From: Alisma plantago-aquatica
Lineage: Eukaryota; Streptophyta; Magnoliopsida; Alismatales; Alismataceae
DNA: 64,000 nt
Assembly: GCA_963693085.1 (NCBI GenBank)
Contig: OY856414.1
Span: 264,005,001 to 264,069,000, forward strand
Direction of reading: 5' to 3'
Both the position numbers and the translations under genes were made by a program. The notes beneath the pieces are model-generated. The model was not told the DNA's origin. It did not search any database and was given only the letters and a program-made list of their open reading frames with translations. Shown here one piece after another: positions 1 to 12,313 of this stretch (its first letter is position 1; each line of letters begins with the position of its first letter).

Positions 1-240
1 ACATTCTACTTATCAAATTCTGTAATCATGTATCATCAAAACCCTATTTTGGGCCGATTAAGGTTTATGCTTCTCAAACCCTAATTGCAAGACAAAAGAA
101 CATTTAGACTTATTATCATAATTAAAACATCCTAATTGTGTCATCATTATTAATTAGATTTCAAGAATGATTATTCCAATTAATCTTTGCAATTGTCTAG
201 GTAAACCCTAGTTTACCAATTAAGCTCAGATGGGGTCGTA
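1..240. other. AT-rich sequence of unknown origin left of a gag breakpoint
   Basis: No coding sequence is supported here. The stretch is AT-rich and has several AAACCCTAA-like words, which recur throughout this window. Homology to gag on the minus strand stops abruptly at about 241-243. Read leftwards on the minus strand, the sequence then begins TGATACGACCCC, which resembles plant LTR starts. A nested insertion is possible, but the other end lies outside the window. Confidence 0.4.
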
Positions 241-516
241 TCAAAGTCGTTCGAATGTCTTACCAATACCTTGTACTTCAGGCTGGACAGGTGCCCTAGG
301 TGCAGGAATGGGCATCCTATCGGTTATATGTGTCATGGCAGTCATAAACTGCCCGAACATCGTCTGTATAGCTGGATCACTCATGTCAGCTGGGTAGAAC
401 TGGGGTGGCTCTCTTGGCGACTTAGGTGCAGGTTGTTCTATTCTCGGAACTCTTGCACCGCCTCGAGGTGCACTAGCACTACTCTCAGCCACGTGCTCAT
501 CGCGATGTTCTGACAT
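241..516 (-). pseudogene. N-terminal fragment of a Ty3/gypsy gag protein
   Basis: This minus-strand frame starts with an ATG at 516, about 115 bases inside the primer-binding site, where plant chromovirus gag normally begins. It encodes 91 residues: a polar, proline-rich N-terminus followed by the stretch ending GIGKTFERL. The gag of the chromovirus at 10542-11779 has the same GIGKTFERL motif at the same relative place, followed there by its capsid-like region. Here the frame meets a TGA immediately after FERL and the homology ends. The fragment is therefore truncated by a rearrangement or nested insertion rather than by a point mutation. Gag forms the cytoplasmic particle that packages element RNA; this piece lacks the capsid core and zinc knuckle and cannot do so. 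Confidence 0.75.
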
Positions 517-631
517 TCTTATGTATCTTCTTCTCCTGAGGAGCAGAAGATTCTATTAGATAAGGAAGGAGTACTAAAGGTAGACTCGACATCCTAAGTC
601 CTATGCCTCTGTAGACTCAACTGAACCTGGA

Positions 632-643
632 GCTCTGATACCA
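632..643 (-). other. Primer-binding site (initiator tRNA-Met) of the left gypsy element
   Basis: On the minus strand this reads TGGTATCAGAGC, the standard plant retrotransposon primer-binding site, complementary to the 3' end of initiator tRNA-Met. It lies five bases inside the LTR edge at 649, so it fixes both the edge and the minus orientation of the element. Confidence 0.9.
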
Positions 644-1522
644 CTAATTGTGGCCTCTGATCTCCAAACCATGACATAAACACGAATAAAACTTAGCGGA
701 AGCGAATCGGTAATCAGCGGAAGACAAAAATCACGGAAAATTAAAACTTTTTGAGATAAGAACTTGTATTCATAAAAACTCCTTTCATAAAGAGAGGTAA
801 CTGTTTACATCTCAGGATAATTACTTCTTGAGTAATTATATACATTCAAGATACAAAATCTCAAGATCACATAACACAAGACTCCAAGACCTGAGAGTAC
901 AGAGGACACATAGGACTGACTCTAACTACACCACATGGCAGGACAAATCTCCACCTGAGATTACTGCTGCCCCTGGTGCTGCTGCTGAGATTGATCACTT
1001 GTAGGCTGGTTTCTTTGTCTCCGACGTCCACCTAAAAAGTTGAAGTCTACGGGGTGAGACAATTATACATAATTGTCCCAGCGAGAGTTATAACTCTTCG
1101 CCAGAAGCTTTATTATAACATCAAAGATTATTCTAAACAGTAAAGCCTTCAAAGCATTCTATAACAGTTATAGTTATAACAAGATCTCTACAATTTAGGA
1201 GATATGGAGGATATCAATCATTATAACAATGTAACATCAATCAACTAACTTGGAGTTATCTCTAACAAGTTATACTACATGGTTGATTATGTTTTACAAA
1301 CAACATTATGCCCTGTGGAGATGAGGCTTACCACTCATACTCCAACTGATCGCTGAGAAGCCGCATCAGTATCATACATAGGTCATTAAGAGAGCCGGAT
1401 TCTCATGACCTTCATCTTCCTCAGTCAGTAAGAGGATCACTTGTAGGACATCTTGTGTCTCTACTACTATAGCTCACCAGGTAAACTGGTCCTTCGCTAT
1501 TCTAGAGTCACAGTGGCGTTCT

Positions 1523-1628
1523 GTACTCTCTTCGTCATCAGGAGGTTTCATATTTACCTACCACTGATACGGATATCTGTGCTTTCTTCGTCATCAGGAG
1601 GTTTCATGTTTACCTACCACTGATACGG
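1523..1628. repeat. Imperfect tandem duplication of about 53 bp inside the left LTR
   Basis: A block containing CTTCGTCATCAGGAGGTTTC and ending CCACTGATACGG occurs twice in succession with few differences. It lies in the U5 side of the minus-strand LTR. Confidence 0.7.
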
Positions 1629-2257
1629 TATGGAACTATAGTGAAGGATGGATGGATTCCACATCTACATCACTTTCCTACACTAGGATGTAAGGTTCTA
1701 CACATCCATGTACCCCACATACTCAAAAGTATGTGCTCCAGGAGTTCCCTATGGAAAACCTGTTTCACCATCACTTAATTTCTGACAATGATGGATCTAT
1801 GATCAGGGCTCTACATTATACTTGATTAGTTAGGTACATTCAGTATTCTTTAACAGCATACATTGTTCTTCAAACAATAACAGTAGCATAGCAGCTATAA
1901 AAGAAGAATACTAAATGTAACAGGCCTAACTCATATCAATCATCATTTCTCATTATCCTCATCACAAGTCATCTCTAAAGCATGACCTTGATGGTATTCA
2001 TGGCTCTCACAGCCCATTATCAGTATAGGATGCCACTGGCAAGGCATCAGATTACATTACTTATTCATAAGGCTAACAACATGCCTTCAATGAATATAAC
2101 ATCAACATCCATACCTGGATATGATTACCTTCATATCAAAACCTGCATGGTTAATACATCTGATAAAGGAAATACAATAATAAGGAATGTACTTCCTACT
2201 CTTGTCATAAGAGTTAAATCTTTAATTCTACTCAAATAGAGTTTATTGCTCAAAAGC

Positions 2258-2375
2258 ATGCCATTACCCTTGAATTAGGGTTTACTATTCACATTACATG
2301 TCATCACCCTTGAATTAGGGTTTACTATTCACATTACATGTCATCACCCTTGAATTAGGGTTTACTATTCACATC
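2258..2375. repeat. 40-bp tandem repeat, about three copies
   Basis: The block containing CCTTGAATTAGGGTTTACTA recurs at exact 40-bp spacing; its TTTACTATTC part starts at 2281, 2321 and 2361. Copies two and three are nearly identical. It lies within the left LTR and encodes nothing recognisable. Confidence 0.9.
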
Positions 2376-2557
2376 AAGGTGAATTAAACTCATAACATCA
2401 TCATGTTTGAGTAACACCTTCATTGATGCTCCTGGATTAGTTAAAGGTTCATCATTTATCATAATTAGGGTTTCTATGATCTCACACAGGTGGATCATAC
2501 CCTAGTTATACTCATTTCTGTGTATTGGGGATGTTTCAATTGAGTTTCCATTTAAAA

Positions 2558-2762
2558 GAGATACTTTCTCTCTCTAGAGGTACTTTCTCTCTCTAAAGGT
2601 ACTTTCTCTCTCATCGTAAGGTTAGGTGATGTCAACATCACTCTAAAACAGGTTGGGTTGAGTCATCATAGGCTAACATAGCCAAAAGCATCACCATTAA
2701 GTGATTAGAGTTACTTTCTCTCTCTAGGGTACTTTCTCTCTCTCTAGAGCACTTTCTCTTTC
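2558..2762. repeat. TACTTTCTCTCTC-rich repeat clusters
   Basis: The word TACTTTCTCTCTC recurs in two clusters (about 2568-2613 and 2710-2762), separated by a CATCA-rich segment that is itself partly repeated. This is pyrimidine-rich low-complexity sequence within the LTR. Confidence 0.7.
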
Positions 2763-3087
2763 ATCATACTAAGGGTTGATGATAACATTAGACTAGATCA
2801 GGTTATATAGAGTCATTATGACTAAAAACATCATTCTCATGTAATTAGGGTTTGAATTGAGCAAGGTATAACTCAATTGACTCTTCAGGGGTATCTTGGT
2901 AATTCACCCCATTGATCATCATCATCATAGTCAAAAACCCTAATCAAATAACTCCTTACTATCTTATATTATCATTAGTGTTTGATTTGAGCAACATTGA
3001 ACCATCACACGATTGAATTCGGTTGAAAGTGTTGACCGATTGCTCACTTTGACCCTTCAAGTCCATGAGCCCCTTTCTAGCTCCAAG

Positions 3088-3357
3088 ACCGTGAGCCTCC
3101 TCATGGGCTTGAGATCATGAGTCACCTCACGGTCTTGAGGCCGTGAGCCCCCTCACGATCTTGAGGTCGTGAGCTACCTCACGATCTTGAGGTCGTGAGC
3201 CCCCTCACGGTCCTGAGGTCGTGAGCCACCTCACGGTCCTGAGGTCGTGAGTCCCCTCACGGTCCTGAGGTCGTGAGCCACCTCACGATCCTGAGGTCGT
3301 GAGCCCCCTCACGGTCCTGAGGTCGTGAGCCACCTCACGGTCCTGAGGTCATGTGGG
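3088..3357. repeat. 26-bp minisatellite, about ten units, each an inverted repeat
   Basis: GTGAG recurs every 26 bp (3143, 3169, 3195, 3221, 3247, 3273, 3299, 3325), with degenerate units on the left. Each unit contains CTCACG...CGTGAG or CTCACGA...TCGTGAG, so one strand can form a series of short hairpins. Adjacent units alternate between GAGCCACC and GAGCCCCC spacers, implying a 52-bp higher-order unit. Related words recur at 3775-3850. On the minus strand the array lies about 1 kb downstream of the predicted TATA box, so it would be in the transcribed leader. Confidence 0.9.
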
Positions 3358-4375
3358 TGGACCCCACATTGTCTTGAGACCATTTAGGTTAATCAACCCT
3401 AAAAACCCTAATTAGGTCACCATAATTCCAGTACTGATTTTATCTAGGGTTAGCCCTAGTATTCGCCCTGTCAACTCTTAGCCCGTTTGGAGTTAGACCA
3501 TCAAACTTGGTGAGTTGTTAACTAACATAATTTTGAACAGTAATCTCATGGGGTCAACGCTTAGTCAACGACCTTTCACGGTCTTGAGACCTTTTGCCCA
3601 AAAAGGCAATTTCAGACCGTTTGAAAATCAGCAATTAATTCATTTAAAGTTGTGACTTAAAAAGGTCATATCTCCCGATTCCTTTGGAGTTAGTCTCCCA
3701 AATTTTGAGGGTATTTAGCCTATATAATTAGGAACAGGTTTCTTATATGGTCCACGCTCGGTCAACAGAGCCAATCGGTCTTGAGACCGCGAGCCCTCTC
3801 ACGGTCTCGAGACCGCGAGGCTCTCTCACGGTCTTGAGGTCGTGAGAGCAAACTGTTAGGACCGTTTAGGGAAAAGAAAAACGGTGGGTTTTTCTTGGAA
3901 ATCACGCCTTCATCTTCTAGCTCAAGAACAGTACAGATATCCCACGGGTTTGCTTGCAAGATAGCAGGGAAAAGTAGGGAAATACTAGGAGCTATCATTA
4001 ACTCGCATATAAAGATGCACATAGTAAAGCATAGGTTTAGAGTTATAAAACCCGCCTAAAGCTTGCTTCTTGAGCTCCAAGCTTTCAAGCTCCAAGCTCT
4101 AATGGCGTCCTTGAGTTCCCACAGGTCGGCCAAGGTGAAAACTCCAAGGAAGGATGAAAAGAGACGGCTAGAAAGATAGGGTTTCGAGAATTAGCCATGA
4201 AGATGACCTTGAATTCGAATTCTAACCATGGAATTAGGCAAGAAGAGGGGTTTAAACCTACCTTGCACCCCTTGTTCGTCCTCCTTAGATCCAAGGCAGT
4301 CCTTGGTCGTCTTTGGTGAAATGAAACAGTAAGGGAACGAAGGTTAAGTTCCCCTTGCAACTAAGGAAAGGAGGG

Positions 4376-4383
4376 CTTATATA
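4376..4383 (-). promoter_or_regulatory. Predicted TATA box of the left LTR
   Basis: On the minus strand this is TATATAAG followed by CCCTCC, a good match to plant LTR TATA boxes. It lies about 690 bp from the LTR start, a plausible U3 length. No other promoter element was identified. Confidence 0.5.
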
Positions 4384-5073
4384 CTTGGGGTAGGATTTTC
4401 AACATTAGCTCATAAGTTTCCCTTAATTCCAACTAAGTCCTTCTTTTATTACTTGCTCGTCCCTTCCTCTTTATTCTAAGGACAAATCTTATCTTAAGTT
4501 ATAGAAAAGAAGGCAAGGAAGAATAATCTAATAATAAAGTTCATACTTAAAGGGTTATTGCACATATACCCTGATTATTCAATCACAGAGCCTATTTCTT
4601 AACTTGATAACTCAATTGAGGTGAATTCCTCATCATTTCTTCTCTAAATGATGGCAAAAGTCTAAAAAGATACTTTAGATGACATTCTTTACAAATTGCA
4701 TCCCATCATTTGGGTAAATTGCATTTTACCCCAAATTAGGGTTTCAAGCCCTGGGATTGCCTCCACAGCTGCACCTTGGTGCTCTAGCTTGGGAAATCCC
4801 TCAAACTTTGCCAAAGAGATTCTCATGATGTCTCAACATCAGAGGAACATCTCATCATGTGCAAATTGCAAGTTAACCCTTTCAACTGGGTAAATTGCAC
4901 ATAGGTCCCTGTATATCAAAACAATGCTACAACTTTAAATAAAAAGGAGCAAATACTGAAATATACGTTTCTGAGAAGCTTAATTACATGCTCAGAGTTA
5001 ATCACAAGGATTTAACTACATATTTAGGCAAAACACCTAGGGTTAACTCATAACCCAGGTCAGGGATGTTACA

Positions 5074-6498
5074 ATCATCTACTTGCCTGGCTTGGGTAAT
5101 ACTTAGAGAATAAGTGGGATGTTAAAAGACTCTAGACTTTATGGGGAGGAACCTAATTCAATGTTGGATCCACTTATTATAGGTAGGTGCATTGAGGAAC
5201 CTCAACCACTATAGTAATTGGATAGGAGGTAACTACTAGCAAAAACCTCCACATTTAGAAGCATACATGTTACCTCAATTTCATCATTATGGACTTGAAT
5301 TCTTCCTTGGTTCACATTGTGTGTTATGCCTTAAACATTTAAAGAGGCCTATGTGTATGGTTCTAATACCATTGTCACACAAAAATTTGTTGCCCTCATC
5401 CTACTTCCATTAGACACATAGTCAATGGCAGTAGTGTTTGGGATTCCATCCATAAAATGACACATAGTTTCACACAAGAAATAAATATATGAAAATGCAC
5501 TAATAAAACTAAAGAGATAAAAAGAACCATGTACTTATTTCTATTTCAAGATAACCCAGTGATATTTCATTCATTGAGTAGTTATAGTGGATCTTCATTT
5601 ATATTCTAAGCATTTGATAAACAAAATATATAATGATAAGCATTAACTACACTATGAAAAGATAAGTAAGAACAAATTAATAGTAATATAAAAGTTACTT
5701 GGATAGAAACATTATATCAAAAAATAAGTAGAAAAAAGGAGAGAACACTTTAAATGACAATCTTTTATACAAAACATGTTTTTGATTTTTTGATCCATGA
5801 TATCCATGTAAGCCTTCAGAACACTTCCAAAGGAAGGGTTCATGAGGACATTTAAGATAAAGTGAGCATGTACCCTATCTAAACGTGAGGGATTAGAAGG
5901 AAAAACTTCATGAATTAACTCTATTCATATCAGACATCAAGGCCATCACCAAGAGCTAACCTTTTTAGCATGCCTTATGCCCTTGCCCTAAGAATGGAGG
6001 TAGGCACACAAGGGGAATATAATGGATTTCTAGATTATATTTAAGGTTTGTCAACATAATAAGATCAATGATGACAAATATTAATCAAACTAACAATATT
6101 TTAAACAAGTCACTAAGTATCCAAGCATTCATACAAGTTTCAAGCAAGCCAATATCATAGTAGGGTAAAGAGATTAAGTGTTCCATGTGAGTAGTGTACA
6201 TGTTATGATCTTGAGTTAGATTCCTAGAGGAGGTCCAACCCAAAGGGTACCTAAGATAAAAATATACAATATGGAGTATTATATCAGTATGGTTATGATT
6301 TTACAAACATCATATGTGTTGTGTTTATGTTTCCCCTAGGCCCTAGGTTTCAACTAGTTCAATCTTAGTTCTAAAGTCTCAGACATGAATAGGTCAAAAG
6401 TCACCATAACACCTTAGGTCGAGGTTATACATTCACATCATGAGTACTGCTAGATAGAGATAATTGCAAATTTGGGAATAGGGAAAGCATGATATATC
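5074..6498. other. AT-rich intervening sequence, no gene seen
   Basis: No convincing coding region, RNA gene or element end is visible in these 1.4 kb. They are contiguous with sequence after 19268 once the chromovirus is removed, so they belong to the older host sequence of that insertion. Confidence 0.5.
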
Positions 6499-9400
6499 TG
6501 TAAGGACCCTGAACTCTGTTTGGGGTTTACCCTATTTGCTTTGCTTAACCCTAATTCTTAATTAGTTGCTTGCTAATCACCTTTAGTGGTGATTAGGGTT
6601 TGGTTGTGCTTTGTTGAGAGTTGGAACGGGCTACATGCAATTAACCCAAGTCAAGGGTTTGTGGACAAGTTTGTCACCTTGTGTGGTGTTCCTCCCTCTC
6701 CTTGCTTCCTCAAGTGTTGAGGGGAAGGTTTGGGCCCGTTGCTGGAGTTCCTTTGGGCTTGGTTTAGCGTGTTGGGCCTTGTGGTGTCTTGCCTTTGTTT
6801 AGTTGGACCTTGTGTCGAGCAAGGAAGGTGCTTGTGTCGCCCAGGGCTGTGTCACCCATGGTGGTGGTGTGTCGTCCAAGTGTGTCGCCCATGGACCTTT
6901 GACCATCTTTGACCTCATTTGTGTCACCACTAGTGGACACTTGGTGCTTGATGTTTGCATGTAGCAATGACCTTGGACATGTGTTTAGGGTATGTTAGAG
7001 TAGTGGATTGTGCACATGGACAAGTGTCCCTAGGTGGGCGACACCTTGCCTTGCTTTTCTTTGGTTTCTCCTCCATCCCCTTCTATATATGTGTTTCCTT
7101 TCCCTTGCTACGGATCCCTTTAGTTCCTTAGTTTCTCCTCTACCTTGGTGCACGACACACTCTCTTCTCTTGCAAGCTTGGTGGCCGATCCTCCTTGGAG
7201 TCTCCTTCTTCCTTGGTGGTTCTTGGAGCTTGGAGCTTGCTTAAGACGGGTTACATAACCCCTAACCCTAACTACATTACCATCTTCTATGTTCTTATTC
7301 TTGTTGTTTATGATCGGCTATGTTGTCGTTAGCTTTGTTTCCTTGCTTAGTTGCACCTTGTTGGCCGAACCTATGATCTAGGCTTTCTTGGTGAGAAATA
7401 CTCCTTTCTCTCCTTGGTCTAGAGGAGTGAGCTTGAGTTCTAGTAACATGGGAAACACCCCACTCTCGTTTTAGTTGAGAGGTGAGCTTGTGTTCTAGTT
7501 GCTTGAGCAACACCCTCCTCTCACCATGGACTTGAAGGGTGAGCTTTGTTGTGTTTGTGAACCTTGCTAGGGTCATTTCTGGTGTTGCCCGTTTGGTGAT
7601 AGATGATGTGCAAGACCCCTCTCTTAGTTGTTGAGAGGTGAGCCATCTTCTTGATCCTTTAGGGTTTGGTTCCCTTGTGCTTGAGGGTGATGACGATCTT
7701 GTGGAGATGTTTTCTGGTCGTTATAGTGGTAATAGAGGTGTTTCCCGATAGCCCTCTTGACCTTGAGATTTGGGATGGCTTTTTGTAATGGTTGTGATGG
7801 ATGACACCTTGGTCCTTGAACCTGTGTGTGACGGGCTTCACTCCATGCTAAATGTTCTACCCGATACCCTTCCCTTGGTCTGACCTTGGACGACATGTTG
7901 TTGTGGTGATGGATGATACCCTGGTCCCTGACCTCTTGATGGGCATCACCCCTTGACCTTGGCCCGTGCGTCGGCCGATAGGCGTGGCTAGCCTTGCAAT
8001 GGGCGTTATGCCTACTCTGCTGCACGTGCTATACCTATGAGCGATGTGCCTTGTCTGATGGCGTTGCATGTTACACCCCCTAGCATGACACTGAGTTGCC
8101 CGATAGGGTTGCACGACACGGTGCACATCACACCCTACACGGCACACCCATGGGCTGGGGTGCACAACAGACTTTGATGCCCAGCGTTGCCAGATATGTA
8201 TGTAAAGCATGATACAGCGTTATGTGTTATACCCCTGAGCTTGGCCGATAGGTACGGGTGTGCCTGGCCGTTTTGTGCTGATCGCTGTGTGTTGGATGAT
8301 AGGTGAGGGTGCCCTGCCCGATACCACTTTTGGTGAGGGTAGATGGTACTTTTAGTAAGGGTCTTACTTCTCATGAATAATCGATATGGTGGATAATGTT
8401 CTTATTAACACGTTGGTGACCCTTGATATGTTTGATGGTAATCATTATGGTAAGCTTGTCCATGTAACTTATCATGACTTGATATCTGCTCATAATCATC
8501 TTGAATCCCCTTTATCATGCTAAGGGAAATAATAAGCATGTAATATGGTTTGCTTAATGATGTGCCCTGTGCTCATGATCATAAGTTGAAGCATGATTAA
8601 TAAAGCATATAATCATTAATGTCACCTTATATTGATAGCATGGTCTTTCTGTTAAGCCTATGATTATTGTGTATACTAACCATGCAGGTGATGCATAGCC
8701 AAGTAAAAGGCTATGAGGTATATATATGATGTGTTGGTCTGAGGACCTGAGTTTGGCTAGGGTGACTGAGTTGATGAGAATTCCTTGAGAGGCAGTGGCA
8801 GTATATGATGAGGGATTGAGATCTCATGGCAATGTGATGATCCTTGAGATGGATCTAGATGATTGGCAAGAGGCCAAGTGATAACATGTAATGTTGGATC
8901 CTTGTGATGGATCAGGATGATGTGATTACAATAAAAGCATAACATTGAGTTTTATGTTGTTTATTCTTGTTATAATTTGCATGTTATACAACTTGGTTGA
9001 ATCTTGCAATCCATATAAAAGATACTAATTAATCACAGTGGAATATATCATGTAGTTGCCCTGGCCATAGATCCATCATTGTCAGGAGCTGGTGATGGTG
9101 AAACGGGTTCTTCTGCAGGATTACCCGGAGCACATATTGTTGAATATGCAAGGTTTCTCCTAGCCTAAAATAGAGAGGGAATCGAGTGCAGCTATGGTTG
9201 TAGACTCAGAGATATATATATATATATATATGTATAGATGTAGAGCATGGTGAACATGCCCATGGCTCAGAGTGATAGAGCATGAATGCGTTCATGGCTC
9301 AGAGCACGGTGAACAGGCCCGTGGCTCAGATATACTAGCACCGTGACCTGTACCGAGGCGGGCTAGAGGAATGGTAGCCTATGGAGCTGACCCTGTGGCT

Positions 9401-10414
9401 GAGGCCACTTAAGCATGAGACTGCGGTCCTGCTTTGGTTCTTGTACACTAACCACGAGGGGAAGGTCGTGGAGTCCGGCTCTTCCATTGACCTTGTATGG
9501 CACCGACGTTGGGTTTCACAACCTAAGGTTGGATTTGAGCGGTACGACTCACTTCCTCAGGGCATAATAATTTGTAATCCAATCGTATAGTATTTACTGC
9601 TTAAGACAAAACACGGAACATTGGTTGAAGCCTTGTTTGTGTAGTTAATCTTGTTATATCTTGCGGTTACTTATATGCTCCTCATGTTATGTGGTAATAT
9701 CTTATAAATCTTATCTTGTTAATCATGTTCCATAAAGTAATGCTTGGGTATATGCCTTTCGTACATCTGGTAAGCTTGCTAGTATGAAAAACTTTATTTT
9801 ATAACCGCTCTTGTTATACCTCTTACCAGTTATCTTCTTTATTCCTTCTGAGTTTTTGTAGTTTCGGCGGGGAGTTATGTTTCTCGCTGGGACTGTGTGT
9901 CTCACCCCGCTGGTTTACACCCTTTTTAGGTGGTCGAGCTAGGCGCGGTGTTGGTCACGGAGTTGCGGCCGAGTAGCAAGATGAGCAGTAGAAGGCAAGC
10001 GTTGGATATGCTGCTGTTTTGGATGTGTTGGTAGTAGAGTCTTAGAGTCATCCCTGTACTCTCAGGTCCTTGGAGGTGTTTTGACATTGTTTAACGATGT
10101 ATAGTTGTTGATGTTTTGTATATCCTACTGCTGGTCGGATGTGGGCCTTTATGTATGTATAAGCATGTGATGAACTCATGTGATGGTTAGACAACTGTCC
10201 CTTTAAGCTATGGACACGTATAAAGGCTTGTATATGTTTATATAACCTGTTTCCCTACAGGATGAGGACCTAAATGTAATAGTTTCTCAGTTTATCAGCT
10301 TTCTGCAATCGGTTTTAATTAACCCATGTTTTTGATAATCTGTGGTTATGGTGATTTCCGCACGTTTTCGCGTAACACCTCGTTGTCTGTGTGATAGCGG
10401 GATGTGTTGCCACA
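6499..10414 (+). repeat. 5' LTR of the chromovirus
   Basis: Begins TGTAAGGACCCTGA and ends CCACA, 3916 bp, with a near-identical direct copy at 15252-19263. It contains repeated GTGTCGCCC/GGGCGACAC words (about 6830-7045), repeated GGTGAGCTT words (7390-7640), a short (AT)n tract (9212-9231), and repeated GTGAACA...GGCTCAGA blocks (9240-9330). Open stretches within it are not conserved as proteins. Confidence 0.96.
7084..7090 (+). promoter_or_regulatory. Predicted TATA box of the chromovirus 5' LTR
   Basis: CTATATATG lies about 585 bp into the LTR, after a CT-rich stretch. The same motif is present in the 3' LTR at 15832-15838. The assignment rests on motif and position only. Confidence 0.5.
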
Positions 10415-10419
10415 AGTTT

Positions 10420-10431
10420 TGGTATTAGAGC
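10420..10431 (+). other. Primer-binding site (initiator tRNA-Met) of the chromovirus
   Basis: TGGTATTAGAGC lies five bases after the 5' LTR. It differs from the usual TGGTATCAGAGC at one position, a C-to-T change. The next bases continue the complementarity to initiator tRNA-Met. Confidence 0.9.
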
Positions 10432-10541
10432 TCTAGGTTCACTGACTCTACAGGGATTTCGGACTAGGTTGTGTCTGTTCTTGTGAGTTTTCCCAAATTT
10501 TCTTACAATCATCTTCTGCCCTCAGTGGAAGAAAAGCCAAG

Positions 10542-11779
10542 ATGTCTGGAAACCATGAAGAACGTGCTCCTGAGCATAGCGATGCTGCATCAGTTGATGG
10601 AGCTATAGGGCAGGCACATGAAGATCGGGTGCCTAAGGTCCCCAACCTAACCCAGCCATTCTGGAACACCCTGCCTATCAACAGTTGATGGGGAAGATGA
10701 TGTCTATGATGAATCTCATGGTAGAAAGATTGCCAGAGCCTCTTTCGAGAGCACAGGTTCCCCATGGTGAAACATCGGGTATTGGGAAGACCTTTGAGCG
10801 GCTTTGCCGAGTCGGAGCTTCGGATTATGCTGGAACGGATGATCCAGCGGATGCAGATCTATGGCTGACAAGTCTTGAGAAGGCTTTCCGGATCCTCGAC
10901 ATCCTCGAAGCAGACAAAGTAAAGCACACTGTCTACCTTCTGAAGGGTAATGCTGGTCATTGGTGGACCATCGAGGAAGAGAAGCGACCTGGTGAGGTGA
11001 TCGGTTGGGAAGTTTTCTGACACGAGTTTGTCAGCAGATACTTCCCAAAGACGTATCTGGATGAGAAGATCAGTCAGTTTGAGAGCCTACGACAAGGAAC
11101 GATGAACATCACCGAGTATGAAGCCAAGTTCATGGATCTATTGTAGTTTTGTCCTCACATGGTGGCGATAGATGAGGAGCGGATCAGACGTTTTGAGAAA
11201 GGTCGGAGTGCTGAGCTGACAACACCTGTGTCTACATTGGAGAACAGAGAGCGGTTTGCTACGTTTGTGGAATCTGTCCGGAGGATTGAAAGGTCAGTAA
11301 GGGAGAAAAGAGAATCCATGTCTCACAAAAGGTCTGCTCAGTTCTAGGGACAGCGGTTTGGTGGCTTCAAGAAGCCAAGGTTTTCAACACCTTCAGTTAT
11401 GAGAGGTTCTAGTGTACCGTCGTAGTGGTCTCCGAGTAAGGGAAGAGGATATGTTTCTTCGTCATCTAAGACACATAGTACAACATCAGTGGCAGTGATA
11501 GGGCCATCTAGGCCACGGTTTGAAGTTAGGACATGCTATACCTACGGTCAGATAGGGCATGTCAAGTCAAGTTGCCCAAACAAAGATGTTGAAGTGACAC
11601 AACAGTCGATGCAGAATCAACAAGGGGTAGATAGACAACAGCCCAGTGGTAGCAGAGGGCGAGGACGCGGTCAAGTGTCTCAAGCGGGATCGTCTGCTCA
11701 GGGAAGCAGAGGATGTGGAAAGCAAGCAATGACTCGATTCTATGCTATGAGTCAGCCGGAGGCGATAGTCAACCCGTGA
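10542..11779 (+). pseudogene. Chromovirus gag (capsid and zinc knuckle), inactivated
   Basis: The ATG at 10542 opens the gag frame (MSGNHEERAPEH). An indel of one base near 10635-10650 shifts it into the frame used by the whole of pol. The capsid-like region follows (GIGKTFERL at about 10780, then a YAGTDDPADADLWL stretch and RYFPKTYLDEK at about 11035). A basic RRIERS region and a CCHC-type zinc knuckle at 11534-11575 complete the usual order. The knuckle reads CYTYGQIGHVKSSC: its second cysteine codon (11543-11545) is now Tyr. Stops lie at 11018 (TGA), 11144, 11345 and 11423 (TAG) and 11777 (TGA). Gag would form the particle and bind RNA; this copy cannot. Confidence 0.93.
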
Positions 11780-12313
11780 GTAGTGACAGGTCAGATGGAG
11801 TTATTTCATTCTGATATGTCTTCTTCTTGCTTCATATATGTTCTGGTTGACCCGGGTTCTACACACTCTTTTATCGCCTATAGTATGCTTGAAAACTGTC
11901 ATTTACCTATTAGTCGTAAGAAGGATAGCTTGTTGTTAGAAACCCCTCTTGATGGTTCCTCGATGCTTCGAGAAGAGTGTCCATCTTGTGTCTTATCTTT
12001 CTCGGGACACAACATTCAAGTGGATCTTATACCACTTGATATGCATGGTTTCGATGTTATCCTTGGTATGGATACCTTAGAGAAGTATAAGGTTGTGTTG
12101 GACTGTGGTTCCAAGCAAGAAGTGTTTGATGATGATGGAGAGAAGTGGATCTTCCAAGGAGATAGGAAGATTCTTCCGACATGTCTAGTATCAGCTATGG
12201 TGGTAGAGAAGTTGTTGCGACAAGGATGTGAGGCGTTCTTAGCTCACGTTGTGGATACCATTGTGGCTACCAAGGCAAAAGGTCCTAGTGTTGAAGAGGT
12301 GTCAGTTGTCTGA
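11780..12313 (+). pseudogene. Chromovirus aspartic protease domain
   Basis: This lies in the same frame as gag and RT. The retropepsin active-site motif appears as LVDPGSTHSFIA, with the catalytic aspartate codon at 11849-11851, and the family's downstream DVILGMDTLEKY segment is at about 12053. The enzyme would cut the Gag-Pol polyprotein. The domain itself is open over about 176 codons, but it is bounded by TGA codons at 11777 and 12311, so it cannot be made as part of a full polyprotein. No active-site residue is visibly lost. Confidence 0.92.

Larger units (their letters stand above)
649..5073 (-). mobile_element. 5' LTR of a minus-strand Ty3/gypsy (Tekay/Del-like) element
   Basis: On the minus strand the LTR starts TGTAACATCCCTGACC at 5073 and ends CCACA at 649, giving TG...CA ends and 4425 bp. 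It is followed by a tRNA-Met primer-binding site and a gag start. LTRs over 4 kb with this kind of gag are typical of the Tekay/Del chromovirus lineage; that assignment is inference, because pol lies outside the window. The 5 bases beyond the outer edge are ATCAT (5074-5078), so the matching target duplication should sit at the far end of the element to the left. Inside are a 40-bp triplicate, TCTCTC-rich repeats and a 26-bp hairpin-forming array. No gene is supported within the LTR. Confidence 0.85.

Noticed and set aside
7624..8025. Minus-strand open frames repeated in both chromovirus LTRs (also 16388-16789)
   Set aside because: They recur because the LTRs are copies. They run antisense to the element and differ by changes with no sign of coding constraint.
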